The notes: generated by a model not told the origin, from the letters alone. 64,000 nt of DNA from Actinobacillus suis ATCC 33415 (GCF_000739435.1 NZ_CP009159.1:2316501-2380500), one strand, 5' to 3'. Shown: positions 38,714 to 49,471, counted from the first letter of the stretch. Translations and numbers: made by a program.

Positions 38714-39550
38714 ATGACTACTGAAATCAAAAAAGTAACAAAAAGTGATTTGAATGCGGTTGTTCGTCGTTCAAACTTATTCCAAGGTTCATGGAACTTT
38801 GAGCGTATGCAAGGCTTAGGTTTTGCTTACTCAATGGTACCGGTGATCAAACGTTTATATCCGGACCAAAACTCACAAGAACGTAAAGATGCGATTAAAC
38901 GTCACTTAGAATTCTTCAATACTCAACCATTCGTTGCTGCACCGGTATTAGGTGTGACGATTGCGATGGAAGAAGAGCGTGCAAACGGTAAAGAGATCGA
39001 CAATGCGGCAATCAACGGTATTAAAGTTGGTTTAATGGGACCGCTTGCCGGTGTAGGTGACCCAATCTTCTGGGGTACGGTACGTCCGGTATTTGCAGCG
39101 CTTGGTGCGGGTATCGCATTAAACGGTTCAATCCTCGGCCCGATTTTATTCTTCGTATTATTTAACCTTGTTCGTTTAGCGACCCGTTACTACGGCGTAA
39201 CTTACGGTTATAAAAAAGGTTTAGACGTAGTACAAGATATGAGTGGCGGCTTGTTACAAAAATTAACGGAAGGTGCATCAATCCTTGGTTTATTTATCAT
39301 GGGGGCGTTAGTTCAGAAATGGACAAGCATCAATGTACCACTTGTCGTTTCTAAGATTCAAATGCAAGACGGTACGGAACAAACAACAACCGTACAACAA
39401 ATTCTTGATAGCTTAATGCCGGGTTTATTACCGTTATTATTAACATTTGCTTGTATGTGGTTATTGCGTAATCGTGTGAACGCACTTTGGATTATCGTAG
39501 GCTTCTTTGTTATCGGTATCTTAGGTGCAGCAACAGGTACATTAGCTTAA
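38714..39550 (+). CDS. manZ: Mannose PTS enzyme IID
   Basis: 278 residues. Signature blocks SNLFQGSWNFERMQGLGFAYSMVPVIKRLYP, FFNTQPFVAAPVLGVTIAMEEERANG and GPLAGVGDPIFWGTVRPVFAALGAGIA identify IID. The C-terminal half is hydrophobic and ends near a membrane segment. Part of manXYZ; a large hairpin follows the stop. Confidence 0.97.
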   Translation: MTTEIKKVTKSDLNAVVRRSNLFQGSWNFERMQGLGFAYSMVPVIKRLYPDQNSQERKDAIKRHLEFFNTQPFVAAPVLGVTIAMEEERANGKEIDNAAINGIKVGLMGPLAGVGDPIFWGTVRPVFAALGAGIALNGSILGPILFFVLFNLVRLATRYYGVTYGYKKGLDVVQDMSGGLLQKLTEGASILGLFIMGALVQKWTSINVPLVVSKIQMQDGTEQTTTVQQILDSLMPGLLPLLLTFACMWLLRNRVNALWIIVGFFVIGILGAATGTLA

Positions 39551-39560
39551 TATTGCTTTT

Positions 39561-39620
39561 CCACGGAAACCGACTTACTCTAATAATATAGATATAATTT
39601 GTGTTTCCGTGGTTTTATTT
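39561..39620 (+). terminator. Terminator after manZ
   Basis: CCACGGAAAC (39561-39570) pairs perfectly with GTTTCCGTGG (39603-39612) across an AT-rich 32-base loop, then TTTTATTTT. An uptake-signal pair follows at about 39622-39680. Confidence 0.75.
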
Positions 39621-39716
39621 TACAAGCGGTAAAATTTGCGGATTTTTTTACAAAAATTCAATAAATTTTGACCGCTTATTTTTTGTGAACTCCTTATTAT
39701 TAAGTGGCAAATTTCC

Positions 39717-40175
39717 ATGACAAACATTATTCTTCTTATTGGTATCGCGGCAGTGCTTGCTTTTGCAATTTACGATCAAGTGATTATGCCTAAATTGAAA
39801 GGTGAAACGAAATTGAGCGTGCAATTACAACGCCAAGTGAAAGGAGATGCATGGATCTTAATGGGATTAATTGCACTGACTATCGTTTATGGAGTTCAAC
39901 ATGGAATTGAATCGCTCACCATTTATTTATTAGCGTTTTCAATTATACTTTGTGTTTATGTTACTTTTTTACGTTCGCCACGTTTATTATTAAAAGAACA
40001 AGGATTCTTTTTTGCCAACGTCTTTTTTGAGTATGCTAATATTCATCAAATTAACTTAGCTCAATCACAAATTATTGTGATTGATTTAAAAAGCGGACGA
40101 CGCTTATTAGTACGTATTCAAACGCCTGAAGATATAGAGAAAGTTGTAAACTTCTTTGGAGGATACAAAAAATGA
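39717..40175 (+). CDS. DUF986 membrane protein (ManO/YobD-like)
   Basis: 152 residues with three or four hydrophobic segments (first at about 2-20, then 45-90) and a soluble C-terminal part ending in RLLVRIQTPEDIEKVVNFFGGYKK. The family accompanies mannose PTS genes (E. coli YobD follows manXYZ) and has no assigned activity. The stop overlaps manA by 4 bp (ATGA), so the two are co-translated. It begins behind the manZ terminator and may have its own promoter. Confidence 0.87.
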   Translation: MTNIILLIGIAAVLAFAIYDQVIMPKLKGETKLSVQLQRQVKGDAWILMGLIALTIVYGVQHGIESLTIYLLAFSIILCVYVTFLRSPRLLLKEQGFFFANVFFEYANIHQINLAQSQIIVIDLKSGRRLLVRIQTPEDIEKVVNFFGGYKK

Positions 40176-41377
40176 TTTTTAAATTAAAAGGCAAATTTCA
40201 ACATTATGATTGGGGTGGTTCAACTTTTATTCCGCATTTTTTGAAATTGGATGTGCCCGAACAAAAACCTTATGCGGAATACTGGTTAGGAACCCATCCC
40301 TCGGCACCCTCGGATATTTTATTTGAACAAAAATGGCTCCCATTGGATCAAGTTATTCAAGTTGCCCCCGAATTATTAGGTGAGAAAAGCCGAAGCCAAT
40401 TTGGTGATAATCTTCCTTATTTATTGAAAATTTTAGATATAAAACAACCGCTTTCTATTCAAATTCATCCTACTAAAGCCGAAGCTGAACATGGTTTTGC
40501 CTTAGAAAATCAGCAAGGTATTCCTCTTTCCGCCCCTCAGCGTGTTTATAAAGATCGCAACCATAAGCCGGAGATGATGATCGCTCTTTCTGACTTCTGG
40601 GGATTACATGGCTTCAAACCGATCGCTGATATTAAAGCGAGTTTAGAACAGCATGATTCACTTAAACCGATTGCCAAAGCTTTAGATGAAAAGGGTTTAC
40701 CTTCGGTTTATGCCGATATTATGCAAGCGGACAAGCAACAAATTTCTGAGTGGTTGTTACCGATTATTGAAGAAAAATTTGAAGAATACCAAGCCGGAAA
40801 ACTGAAACCGGATAATCCGGATTATTGGATATGCTACATTTCTGATGCGATGAATTCACCGCTACATAGTTTAGACGGTGGTATTATTTGTTTTTATTTC
40901 TTTAATATTGTTTACCTCAAAAAAGGTGAAGGCTTATATCAAGGCGCAGGCTTACCGCACGCTTATTTGCGCGGACAAAATATTGAATTAATGGCAAATT
41001 CGGATAACGTTATTCGGGGTGGATTAACACCTAAACATATTGATATTCCCGCTTTACTGCATTCAATTGATTATCGTCCGGTTACACCTAAAATCATTCC
41101 GGCTTATCGAGAAACCGATGGCTTTATTCATCTTTACCCAACACCGGAAGCAAAAGATTTTGCCTTACAACACCTAGAGTTTAAACCTTTTGATGAAGAA
41201 AACTTTACCGCCGATTGTGCAAGTATTCTGTTAGTTATGAAAGGTAGCTTATATATTGATTTAGGCAGAGAGGCAATTCATCTACAACAAGGCGAGTCAA
41301 TTTTTATCGCAGCAGAGAGCCAAGTGGATATTATTGCGGAAACAGACGGCTATGCAGTGATTGCAACCTTGCCGTAA
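40172..41377 (+). CDS. manA: Mannose-6-phosphate isomerase
   Basis: 401 residues. Turns mannose 6-phosphate, the product of the adjacent PTS, into fructose 6-phosphate. Zinc-binding residues are visible in LSIQIHPTKAEAEHGFA (Q and H), KPEMMIALSDFWGLHGF (E) and GLPHAYLRGQNIELMANSDNVIRGGLTPKHID (H and the substrate region). Type I isomerase length. Coupled to the preceding gene; the manXYZ-DUF986-manA order makes a complete mannose-use set. Confidence 0.97.
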   Translation: MIFKLKGKFQHYDWGGSTFIPHFLKLDVPEQKPYAEYWLGTHPSAPSDILFEQKWLPLDQVIQVAPELLGEKSRSQFGDNLPYLLKILDIKQPLSIQIHPTKAEAEHGFALENQQGIPLSAPQRVYKDRNHKPEMMIALSDFWGLHGFKPIADIKASLEQHDSLKPIAKALDEKGLPSVYADIMQADKQQISEWLLPIIEEKFEEYQAGKLKPDNPDYWICYISDAMNSPLHSLDGGIICFYFFNIVYLKKGEGLYQGAGLPHAYLRGQNIELMANSDNVIRGGLTPKHIDIPALLHSIDYRPVTPKIIPAYRETDGFIHLYPTPEAKDFALQHLEFKPFDEENFTADCASILLVMKGSLYIDLGREAIHLQQGESIFIAAESQVDIIAETDGYAVIATLP

Positions 41378-41444
41378 ATCTGACAATATATATTGTGATT
41401 AATATATGGCGTAATGTTTTTGGCTTTAACTATTGAGGTAAATT

Positions 41445-41960
41445 ATGAAATACTCAACCTTACTTGCCAGTGCGGCAATGTCGTTGCTTTTAGCAATGAA
41501 TGCTTATGCGGAAGGTAATCAAATTCAACCAACAGTTGAACATAAAACCGTGACAAAAAATGCCCCGCTTTCGGCAAAAGAAGCTAATCAAAAGCGCTTT
41601 AATGATAGTGTTGCATTACGTTTTTTCGGTTATGAGCTTACGCAAGATCCACAGGGTCAACCAATGCTTAGTTTCAAATATAGTATTGAGAATAAAACAA
41701 AACGTAACATTCGTATTGTGCAATGGGCGGTAAATTATATCCATGACGGTAAAATCATTTTGACACAGGATACGCCGGTCACGTTTAAAGATAATTTAAA
41801 ACGTAGAACAACGGCTGAATTGGTGTTTTCTGTACCAGTAGCTGAATTACCAGTTCAAGCACAAGCAGTATTTCAAAATCCGCAGGCGAAGCTGAATGCA
41901 CAATTTGATGCTCGCCAAATTGTCTTCTCAAACGGCGCAAAAATTATTGTAGCTAAATAA
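41445..41960 (+). CDS. Secreted protein of unknown function
   Basis: 171 residues. A clear signal peptide (MKYSTLLASAAMSLLLAMNAYA) ends with an AYA-EG cleavage site at about 23. The mature part is lysine- and glutamine-rich at first and then reads like a small beta-rich domain (LSFKYSIENKTKRNIRIVQWAVNYIHDGKII ... RTTAELVFSVPV). No family was recognised. It follows manA by 67 bp and faces apxID, from which it is separated by an 18-bp stem terminator. Probably periplasmic. Confidence 0.85.
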   Translation: MKYSTLLASAAMSLLLAMNAYAEGNQIQPTVEHKTVTKNAPLSAKEANQKRFNDSVALRFFGYELTQDPQGQPMLSFKYSIENKTKRNIRIVQWAVNYIHDGKIILTQDTPVTFKDNLKRRTTAELVFSVPVAELPVQAQAVFQNPQAKLNAQFDARQIVFSNGAKIIVAK

Positions 41961-41976
41961 TTTTTTTAGATAAAAA

Positions 41977-42036
41977 AGCGGTCGGATTTCATCTATTTTT
42001 TGCAAAATTCTGATGAAATCCGACCGCTTGCTCTTA
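41977..42036. terminator. Bidirectional terminator of apxI operon and secreted protein, uptake-signal pair
   Basis: A perfect 18-bp stem, 41977-41994 (AAGCGGTCGGATTTCATC) against 42013-42030, with a TATTTTTTGCAAAATTCT-type loop. It lies between two converging genes and is the end of apxICABD. Confidence 0.85.
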
Positions 42037-42050
42037 CATACCTAAGTGAC

Positions 42051-43487
42051 CTAGCGCTCTCTCAAGCTTTCAGAAATAGATTCTTCCAGCGGACTTAATA
42101 AGTAACTAATCACACTACGTTCTCCTGTCTTGATCTCGGCAGTAACGCTCATCCCTGAGCCAAGTGCGATCTCTTTGCCATCTTTACTAGACAGCGTTTT
42201 CTTATCAATTGAGATAATGGTATTAAATACCAAACCAAGTTGCGGATGCTCAATTGCTTCTAAAGTGATATGTTTTACTTTACCCGTTAAATAACCATAG
42301 CGAGTATAAGGAAATGTCTCAACTTTGATCACGGCATCTTGTCCCACTTCAATAAAACCAATGTCCTTATTCTGAATTAAAGCGGTGACTTCAAGAACAT
42401 CATCTTCCGGCGCAATCACCATTAATGTTTCTGCGGTCGTTACAACACCGCCAACCGTATGGGTTTTTAACTGTTGTACCGTACCGGAAACCGGTGCTCG
42501 AATGACTGATGCGACTTGGCGTTGCTCATTTTTTTCTAGCTCAAGTTTAAGTTGCTTTTCCGTTTCAACATTTTGCTTAAGCTTTTCAAGTACATCCGCT
42601 TTAAAGAGTTGCGTAATTAATTGTGCATCTTCTTTTGCTTGGCGTAAGTCACTTTCTACCTCATTTAAGCGAGATTGATAGACCGCAAGTTCATTGACGG
42701 CTTCAATATAATGGTTTTCTTGTGCTAATACATCGTGCTTTGATGCCGATCTTGAATTGAACAGTTTTTTAAGATCCTTCAATTTTTCCTGTTCTACTCG
42801 GCTTATCCCTTCATATTTACGAATATTAGCTAAAACCGTTTGTTTCTCAGCTTCTCGGCGTTGTAATACCAATTCCTTTTGATATTTTTGTTTTTGCCAC
42901 GCTTCGAATTGTTCAACAATTAAATGACGAATCCGTGTCTTATCCTCTTCAGAGGCGTGACTAAAGTCATTATGTGTTAATTCGATTAATGGCAAATGAT
43001 TCGTTTCAACGGCAGTTAATAGCGTTTCGTAACGATAACGTTCTAATTTTGCCAATGACAACGAGCTTTGGGTTTTTTGTTGATCCGCATCTGCACCAAG
43101 CGCAGTAAGGTGTAGCAACAATTCCCCTTTTTGTACAAATTGTCCATCTTGTACAAAAATTTCCTTCACCAGTGCATTTTCAATTGGTTTAATTTCTTTA
43201 CTGCGTCCGCTAAAGGTAAGTTTTCCTGAAGCGCTAGCAACAATTTCCACGTGACTAACAATTGAAATGACCAATGCTAAAAACAAGAAAAGCATAATTA
43301 AGTAAGCAACCAATCTTGGCTTTTTTGAAACCGGTGTTTCAATTAGCTCTAAGTGTGCCGGTAAAAACTCACTCTCATCACTTTCTCGGTCTGGAGTGTC
43401 TAGTTGATGACGAATTTTCCAAACTTCTGACCAAACGGTTTTATAACGTTGGAGAAATTCCCATAATCCCATAAACCATGTTTTCAT
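42051..43487 (-). CDS. apxID: Type I secretion membrane fusion protein ApxID
   Basis: 478 residues, equal to HlyD. One N-terminal membrane segment (about 60-80, RLVAYLIMLFLFLALVISIVS) anchors it in the inner membrane. The periplasmic part has a long coiled-coil hairpin (about 125-330, rich in E, K, Q and L) and flanking lipoyl/barrel halves (IRAPVSGTVQQLKTHTVGGVV), which bridge to TolC. C-terminal SPLEESISESLRER is HlyD-like. It lies 11 bp after apxIB. No tolC-like gene is nearby, as is normal for this operon. Confidence 0.96.
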   Translation of the reverse strand: MKTWFMGLWEFLQRYKTVWSEVWKIRHQLDTPDRESDESEFLPAHLELIETPVSKKPRLVAYLIMLFLFLALVISIVSHVEIVASASGKLTFSGRSKEIKPIENALVKEIFVQDGQFVQKGELLLHLTALGADADQQKTQSSLSLAKLERYRYETLLTAVETNHLPLIELTHNDFSHASEEDKTRIRHLIVEQFEAWQKQKYQKELVLQRREAEKQTVLANIRKYEGISRVEQEKLKDLKKLFNSRSASKHDVLAQENHYIEAVNELAVYQSRLNEVESDLRQAKEDAQLITQLFKADVLEKLKQNVETEKQLKLELEKNEQRQVASVIRAPVSGTVQQLKTHTVGGVVTTAETLMVIAPEDDVLEVTALIQNKDIGFIEVGQDAVIKVETFPYTRYGYLTGKVKHITLEAIEHPQLGLVFNTIISIDKKTLSSKDGKEIALGSGMSVTAEIKTGERSVISYLLSPLEESISESLRER

Positions 43488-43498
43488 TTTTTTCTCCC

Positions 43499-45622
43499 TT
43501 ACTCCGACTGTAATTGATGTAGATAGTGGTATAAACCATTCGGATCAGCGAGAAGCTCTTTATGTTTACCTTGTTCTACAATTTGTCCTTTTTCCATCAC
43601 AATAATACGATCGGCATTTTTCACCGTGGATAAGCGGTGGGCAATGATAATCACAGTACGTCCCTTACAAATTTGGTGCATATTTCGCATAATGATATGT
43701 TCTGATTCATAATCTAATGCGCTGGTTGCTTCATCAAAAATCAAAATTTTTGGGTTATTCACTAAAGCACGCGCAATCGCAATACGTTGGCGTTGTCCAC
43801 CGGATAAACCGGCACCTTGTTCACCTACGATCGTATTATAGCCTTCACGCAATTCTGAAATGAAATCGTGAGCGCCGGCTAATTTTGCCGCATGGACAAT
43901 TTTTTCCATTGGCATACCCGGATCCGCTAAGGCAATATTATCTCGAATACTACGATTTAATAGTACGTTATCTTGTAATACCACCCCGACTTGACGACGT
44001 AGCCAGTTCGGATCCGCCAATGCTAAATCATGCCCATCTATTAATACCTGACCGTTTTCCGGAATATAGAAACGTTGAATTAATTTCGTTAACGTACTTT
44101 TACCTGAGCCGGAACGACCTACGATACCGATAACTTCACCTTGCTGAATTGATAAATTCACATCATTTAAAATCACTGGTGCATCCGGTTTGTAGCGGAA
44201 ACGAATATTGCGGAAGTTAATCTCGCCTTTAATTTCCGGTAACGCTAATTTCCCTTGATAGCTTTCGGTTGGAGAGTTTAAAACGTCACCTAAACGAGTA
44301 ACTGAAATTCCTACTTGTTGGAAATCTTGCCAAAGTTGCGCTAAACGAATCACCGGTGCAATCACTTGACCGGATAACATATTAAATGCGATTAATTGTC
44401 CGATACTTAAATCGCCTGAAATCACTAAATGTGCGCCTAGCCATAAGGTAATAACCATCACGACTTTTTGAATAAATTGTACACCTTGCTGTCCGATAGT
44501 AGCTAATGTGGTTACACGGAATCCCGCCGATACATAGCTGGCTAATTGCTTATCCCAGGTATTAGTCATTTGAGGGGTAACCGCCAACGCTTTAATCGTA
44601 TTGATTGCAGTCACCGATTCCACTAAGAATGACTGATTGTCCGCACCACGTGCGAATTTTTCATCTAAACGGCGACGTAAAATAGGGCTGATAAAAATCG
44701 ACCACCCCATATAAAACGGTAACGAGCCTAAAATCACAAGAGTAAGTTTAGGGCTGTAATACCACATCACTGCAAAGAAGATAAAGGAAAACATTAAATC
44801 CAACACGGAAGTAAGTGCCTGCCCGGTTAAGAAGTTACGAATTTGATCGAGTTCTCGTACACGAGCCACCGTATCGCCGACTCGACGATTTTCAAAATAA
44901 GAGATTGGGAGTGCTAATAAATGTCTGAATAATCTTGCTCCCAACTCCACATCAATACGGCTGGTACTATGCGCAAAAATATAGGTACGTAAACCGTTTA
45001 GCACAATTTCAAACAGCACGACGATCGCTAATGCCACCGTAATCACATTTAAGGTTGAAAAACCTCGGTGTACCAAGACTTTATCCATCACGACTTGGAA
45101 AAAAAGCGGTGTAATTAGTGCGAAAATTTGCAAAAAAATTGAAACAATTAACGTTTCAATAAAAATCTTACGATACTTAATTACCGCCGGTATAAACCAA
45201 GTGAAGTCAAACTTTGCCAGCTTACCTACGATGGAAGCTCTTGATGCAACTAAAATCAGTTTTCCTTGGTATAAGCTCTCGAATTCCGCTTGTTCCAAAA
45301 TGCGAGGATTATGCGTTTCCAAATCAAAAATTAAATATTTTTTTGCTTCATTATCAATTTTAGTCAAAATAAAATGTTTACCGTCTTCTCGCCATACAAG
45401 TGCCGGTAGTGCGATAAACGCCAAACGATCAATCGCTTTTTTTACTTGTTTTGCTTTAAGTTCTAATGATTTTGCGGCTAATAGCCAAGCGGTTAGATCT
45501 AAGCCTTTTCCTTCAAGGTCGAATTTATGTTTTAGTTCTTCCGGATTTACAGCAATATTATGGTACTGGGCTAAAATCGTCAGTGCGTATAATCCGTAGT
45601 CTTCTTCCCGATAAAAATCCAT
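43499..45622 (-). CDS. apxIB: RTX toxin ABC exporter ApxIB
   Basis: 707 residues from the ATG at 45620-45622, equal to HlyB/LktB; the open frame runs 12 codons further but GGAGGAG lies exactly before this ATG. N-terminal peptidase-C39-like domain (about 1-125) without the catalytic cysteine, as in HlyB, where it serves as a chaperone. Six membrane segments (about 150-430) and the ATPase with Walker [17 protein letters not shown], signature [19 protein letters not shown] and Walker [13 protein letters not shown]. Downstream of the apxIA terminator hairpin. Confidence 0.97.
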   Translation of the reverse strand: MDFYREEDYGLYALTILAQYHNIAVNPEELKHKFDLEGKGLDLTAWLLAAKSLELKAKQVKKAIDRLAFIALPALVWREDGKHFILTKIDNEAKKYLIFDLETHNPRILEQAEFESLYQGKLILVASRASIVGKLAKFDFTWFIPAVIKYRKIFIETLIVSIFLQIFALITPLFFQVVMDKVLVHRGFSTLNVITVALAIVVLFEIVLNGLRTYIFAHSTSRIDVELGARLFRHLLALPISYFENRRVGDTVARVRELDQIRNFLTGQALTSVLDLMFSFIFFAVMWYYSPKLTLVILGSLPFYMGWSIFISPILRRRLDEKFARGADNQSFLVESVTAINTIKALAVTPQMTNTWDKQLASYVSAGFRVTTLATIGQQGVQFIQKVVMVITLWLGAHLVISGDLSIGQLIAFNMLSGQVIAPVIRLAQLWQDFQQVGISVTRLGDVLNSPTESYQGKLALPEIKGEINFRNIRFRYKPDAPVILNDVNLSIQQGEVIGIVGRSGSGKSTLTKLIQRFYIPENGQVLIDGHDLALADPNWLRRQVGVVLQDNVLLNRSIRDNIALADPGMPMEKIVHAAKLAGAHDFISELREGYNTIVGEQGAGLSGGQRQRIAIARALVNNPKILIFDEATSALDYESEHIIMRNMHQICKGRTVIIIAHRLSTVKNADRIIVMEKGQIVEQGKHKELLADPNGLYHYLHQLQSE

Positions 45623-45633
45623 TTGCTCCTCCA

Positions 45634-45680
45634 TAAATAAAATAGCAATCCTACACACCTAATATATATAGGATTGCTAT
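45634..45680 (-). terminator. Attenuating terminator between apxIA and apxIB
   Basis: ATAGCAATCCT (45642-45652) and AGGATTGCTAT (45670-45680) are perfect inverted copies; read on the minus strand the stem is followed by TTTTATTTAT. It lies 22 bp after the apxIA stop, 20 bp before apxIB. Partial stopping here would give more toxin than exporter. Confidence 0.85.
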
Positions 45681-45702
45681 TAATCATTTAAAAATAATTA
45701 TC

Positions 45703-48700
45703 TTAAGCAGATTGTGTTAAATAATTACTGAAAGCATTCGGTATGCTATTCGGTGAATTGCTGTAAGCTAATGGACCGCCTGATCCCACTAAAACTTGTC
45801 CGTGTTCACCGGTAAGTGCACCAGTAGATGAAATGATTTGTTCAATATCTTTTCTGAGTTGAGGAAGTGCATTATATCCTTCTCCATAATACAATTTTTC
45901 TTCTAACCCATTAAAGTAATTGATACCTCTTCCAGGAGCTGTCAGTTCAGTCAGATATTGGCTTAAAACATAAGCTCCATCTTTATCAACGATTTTTTCA
46001 ATTTTATTATTTTGTCCTTCTTTACCTTCCTTGAACCAATCTTTAATCGTGAGCGCATTCCCATTGTAATCTTCATGGTAATACAGTGTTCCTCCGATTC
46101 TTTTATTCACAAGAAGATCATCACCGATTCTGATAAATCCTACATCTTTAAAACTAAGATCCGATAACAATAACGTATCATCATCACCGCCTTTCTCAAT
46201 AATGATATGACGACCGTACTCCTTACTATAGCGATAAATATCCTTACCTAAACCACCGTAGATTTTGTCATTGCCTACACCACCGTCAAATAAGTTAGTA
46301 CCATCGCTGCCATACAGAATGTCATTACCCGCACCACCTAATAATACGTTGTATTGACCCTCAAAGACCTGCAACTCATCGTCACCATCACCGCCATTAA
46401 GGAAATTATTACCTTTTCCGCCGATTAATCGGTCGTTTCCGTTACCACCAACAAGATGGTCGTTACCGTCACCGCCATGGATTACATCATTACCGTCGTC
46501 TCCGTATAAGATATCGTGGCCGTCATTACCGTAGATTTCATCATCGCCTTTCGCACCATGGAAAATATCGGTAAAGCGACTACCAAAGAATTTGTCTTTA
46601 CGATTACTACCGATAATTTCTTCAACAGAATGTAATTCATCTTTAGCTCTGATACCGTTCCCAAGTTCGAATGGGCTTAACTCATAATCACGATATTCTA
46701 ATTTTTCACTGCGTTTTCCAACTGAAATATCCTGAGTTTTAACCACTTCTTTTAAAACTTTTACATCAGCTTTAAGTTCTTTAGTGACAATATATTCACC
46801 GGCTTTCTGTGCACTTTGTCCGTCAAATGTTAAGTAACCTGTATCGGTTTTATCGTAATATGCTACATCATGTCCGTTACCCGCATATACGATAGATGAA
46901 CCGGATGAAAGATATATACGATCATTTTTCTCACCCAAATGAGATTCAATGGTCACTTGACGTTTTTCACCTTTTTTATCTATCGCTAATTGGATAAGAT
47001 TCGTATAGTCATAAATCGCATTATGTGACTGCACACCGGTTACCACCCATTTTTCTTTACCTTTAACGAATAATTCGGTCATATATTCGTATTTACCGGT
47101 TTGCTTACGCTCACGAATCTCTTCACCTGCGGTAAAGACCGGCGTAACAAATTTCAATAAAGTGGTTTTGTTAATTGAAGAAAGGTCGATTTTACCTTCA
47201 AGCGGATCAAACACTTTTTTATCAAAACGATCCGGTTCTTTCTCTAAAAGTTTTCCTTCTTCAAAGAAATCAACGTAAGCTTTACCGCTTTTCGTATCAG
47301 AACCTTTGCGAGTAATGCCGGCAAGTTCACCGATATTGACATCCCAACGCTGTTGCGTAATAGCAACGACACGCTCTACCGAATACTCTTTATTGTATTG
47401 TGATAACAATTCAAAGGTATCTTCTAAGAATGCGGAATGGCGGGCGTCATAACCGTTTTCAAAATAGTTTTTACTGTGTTTTTTCTCCCATTCGTCAATC
47501 TTATTCGCTAATTTCGTTGCAACTCGTTCGAAGATTGCCTGTTTAGAAGCATCTAAAATACCTGAAATAATACCGGTGATTGCACTAACTAAAGCTGCTA
47601 CCGGCGCACCGACTAATGAGCCGGTTGCAGCAGCCCCAACACCTGCGGAAGCCGCACTTAACACACTGTTAATCGTGGTTAATGCCGCTTCAATCGCACC
47701 GGTTTCACGGTAGAATGAAGCTAATAAACTATCACCTTCATAACCGAACTTTTTAAAGCGCTCCGAATATTGTTCAAGCTGTTTCGCACGTTCAAACTTA
47801 TCCGCAACATTTAAGAACGAAAGCGGGCTAATCGCTAATGCTACGACCGAACCGATTAAACCACCGGTTGCCGCAGTTGTGGATAAGCCTGCCGCCACAC
47901 GTTGCGCAATAATATATTGAGAAACCGCTTTACCGATATTGCCTAAGATTTTAGTTGAGATTTCAATACCTGCCGCCGCTTTTGTACCTGCATCGGCATC
48001 TTTATTACTTAAAATGAATGAAGCCGAAACAACAGATAAGATACCTGATACGGCATCAAACCCAGGTCCTGCAAGGCTTAAATCTGGAAGGTTATTTAAC
48101 TTACTTGCTAAACCGCTTAAGCGAGTGTTAGATAAGGCATTGCCCAATTTACCTAATTGTTCGGCAAACGCATCCACCGTACCCGTTGCACTTGCAATGT
48201 TATCCACTAACTGAGCGGCTAGATCCACACCTGCTTTAGCTAATTCCGAACCACTGACGTCCTCACCGTTTCTACGGCGACGAAGCAGGCTATCAAGATC
48301 CATACCCGCAATAGCCGTACCTAAGAAACTTTGTAAGGCTGAAAGTGCCGTTTGCGTTTTATTTAAACGTTGTCCTAATGCTTCCGATGAACCGCCGAGC
48401 GATTTACTTAATTTTTGGTTCTTATTCAGTAACTTATCAAACTGAGGTGCAAATAATGCGATGCCTCGTTCCGAGAAACCTAATAGTTTTTCCGTTGTAC
48501 CGAATAATTCTTTCGCTAGTGCGGTACCGTTTTTTTCCGAGCGATGTACTTCGATCCCTAAAGCCTCCGCCGCTTTCACTAAATCATTAAGACTTGAGCC
48601 GGTACTAGCTTGATAATCTTTCGGAATATATAAAATTAATTTCTGCCCTGCTTGCTTCACCTGTCCCAAACCATTTTTTAATGCGCCGGCACCTGATTTA

Positions 48701-48771
48701 GCTGCACTTTTTGTATGTTGATTAAGTGAATCAATCAATCCTTTGACTCTATCGAGCTGAGAGTTAGCCAT
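45703..48771 (-). CDS. apxIA: RTX haemolysin/cytotoxin ApxIA (protoxin)
   Basis: 1022 residues, exactly the published ApxIA length. Strongly haemolytic pore-former activated by acylation and secreted without a cleaved signal. A hydrophobic membrane-inserting region lies at about 235-410. The acylation lysines known for ApxIA are present: K560 (TGK-YEYM) and K686 (VGK-RSEK). About a dozen glycine-rich nonapeptides (GGxGxDxLx) fill about 721-850 and bind calcium (GNDGHDILYGDDGND, GGNGNDRLIGGKGN). The secretion signal is in the last 60 residues, ending NYLTQSA. AAGGAGACAAC precedes the ATG. ApxI distinguishes strongly haemolytic serovars. Confidence 0.98.
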   Translation of the reverse strand: MANSQLDRVKGLIDSLNQHTKSAAKSGAGALKNGLGQVKQAGQKLILYIPKDYQASTGSSLNDLVKAAEALGIEVHRSEKNGTALAKELFGTTEKLLGFSERGIALFAPQFDKLLNKNQKLSKSLGGSSEALGQRLNKTQTALSALQSFLGTAIAGMDLDSLLRRRRNGEDVSGSELAKAGVDLAAQLVDNIASATGTVDAFAEQLGKLGNALSNTRLSGLASKLNNLPDLSLAGPGFDAVSGILSVVSASFILSNKDADAGTKAAAGIEISTKILGNIGKAVSQYIIAQRVAAGLSTTAATGGLIGSVVALAISPLSFLNVADKFERAKQLEQYSERFKKFGYEGDSLLASFYRETGAIEAALTTINSVLSAASAGVGAAATGSLVGAPVAALVSAITGIISGILDASKQAIFERVATKLANKIDEWEKKHSKNYFENGYDARHSAFLEDTFELLSQYNKEYSVERVVAITQQRWDVNIGELAGITRKGSDTKSGKAYVDFFEEGKLLEKEPDRFDKKVFDPLEGKIDLSSINKTTLLKFVTPVFTAGEEIRERKQTGKYEYMTELFVKGKEKWVVTGVQSHNAIYDYTNLIQLAIDKKGEKRQVTIESHLGEKNDRIYLSSGSSIVYAGNGHDVAYYDKTDTGYLTFDGQSAQKAGEYIVTKELKADVKVLKEVVKTQDISVGKRSEKLEYRDYELSPFELGNGIRAKDELHSVEEIIGSNRKDKFFGSRFTDIFHGAKGDDEIYGNDGHDILYGDDGNDVIHGGDGNDHLVGGNGNDRLIGGKGNNFLNGGDGDDELQVFEGQYNVLLGGAGNDILYGSDGTNLFDGGVGNDKIYGGLGKDIYRYSKEYGRHIIIEKGGDDDTLLLSDLSFKDVGFIRIGDDLLVNKRIGGTLYYHEDYNGNALTIKDWFKEGKEGQNNKIEKIVDKDGAYVLSQYLTELTAPGRGINYFNGLEEKLYYGEGYNALPQLRKDIEQIISSTGALTGEHGQVLVGSGGPLAYSNSPNSIPNAFSNYLTQSA

Positions 48772-48780
48772 GTTGTCTCC

Positions 48781-49299
48781 TTAGCTATTTACTAATGAAA
48801 ATTTAAAATTTTGTTTATTTTTTAGCTCACTCATTAATTCAAAGTGATATTGTTGAAAAATTTTACTTGCCAGTTTCTTATCAATTTTTCCTCCATGAAA
48901 TTCTGAAATTTTCCCTACTCGAGAGTCCGGATCAACTCGAATAGCCCTAAACAGCTCATTCGGGAAGTTATCTCGCATATGTTTGTATAATGCGGCACTG
49001 TCTCCGAACGGTGCTATCCAATCTATAAACCATCGACGATCGCCGGAAGTCCAATCATCCGCAACTAGCGAGGCAACATCATCAAGGTATTTAATTTCAT
49101 TTTCCAAATTCAAATTTGCCCAGCTACAAAATGCAATAGGAAAACCGTCACGCTTTAACAAAACATATTGATTACTCTCAATCGCAGGTAGCACATTAAT
49201 TGCTAACAAAGAAAGCGGCCACTTTCGATGTAAAGGAGAACTTGCCCATAACCATGCCACCTCTCCTAAAACCTCAAATCCATTAATTTTTTTACTCAT
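48781..49299 (-). CDS. apxIC: Toxin-activating acyltransferase ApxIC
   Basis: 172 residues. Transfers acyl chains from ACP to the toxin lysines. Homologous to Hly[31 protein letters not shown] with the catalytic histidine H24, the aspartate in [16 protein letters not shown], and LFRAIRVDP. The ATG at 49297-49299 has GGGGGGA directly before it. It is the first gene of apxICABD; the stop is 9 bp before apxIA. The promoter must lie in the 290-bp divergent gap to afuA. Confidence 0.97.
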   Translation of the reverse strand: MSKKINGFEVLGEVAWLWASSPLHRKWPLSLLAINVLPAIESNQYVLLKRDGFPIAFCSWANLNLENEIKYLDDVASLVADDWTSGDRRWFIDWIAPFGDSAALYKHMRDNFPNELFRAIRVDPDSRVGKISEFHGGKIDKKLASKIFQQYHFELMSELKNKQNFKFSLVNS

Positions 49300-49471
49300 T
49301 CATCCCCCCAGATTTATAACAATATTGCCGTTTGTCTGACTTGATTGTAAATACTTACCGATAAAAATAAAAAAAAGTAAGTTTTTTGATTATTTATATA
49401 ATTTACCAATTCATTACAAATGAGGTTTACATTATGATTTTATAACAATATCGCTCATTAATCTCGTATTT

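Noticed and set aside
46300..46650. Repeat array in apxIA suggesting CRISPR or a tandem DNA repeat
   Set aside because: The regular spacing of 27 bases is due to the glycine-rich nonapeptide repeats of the toxin and lies within the coding frame; no spacer-repeat structure exists.
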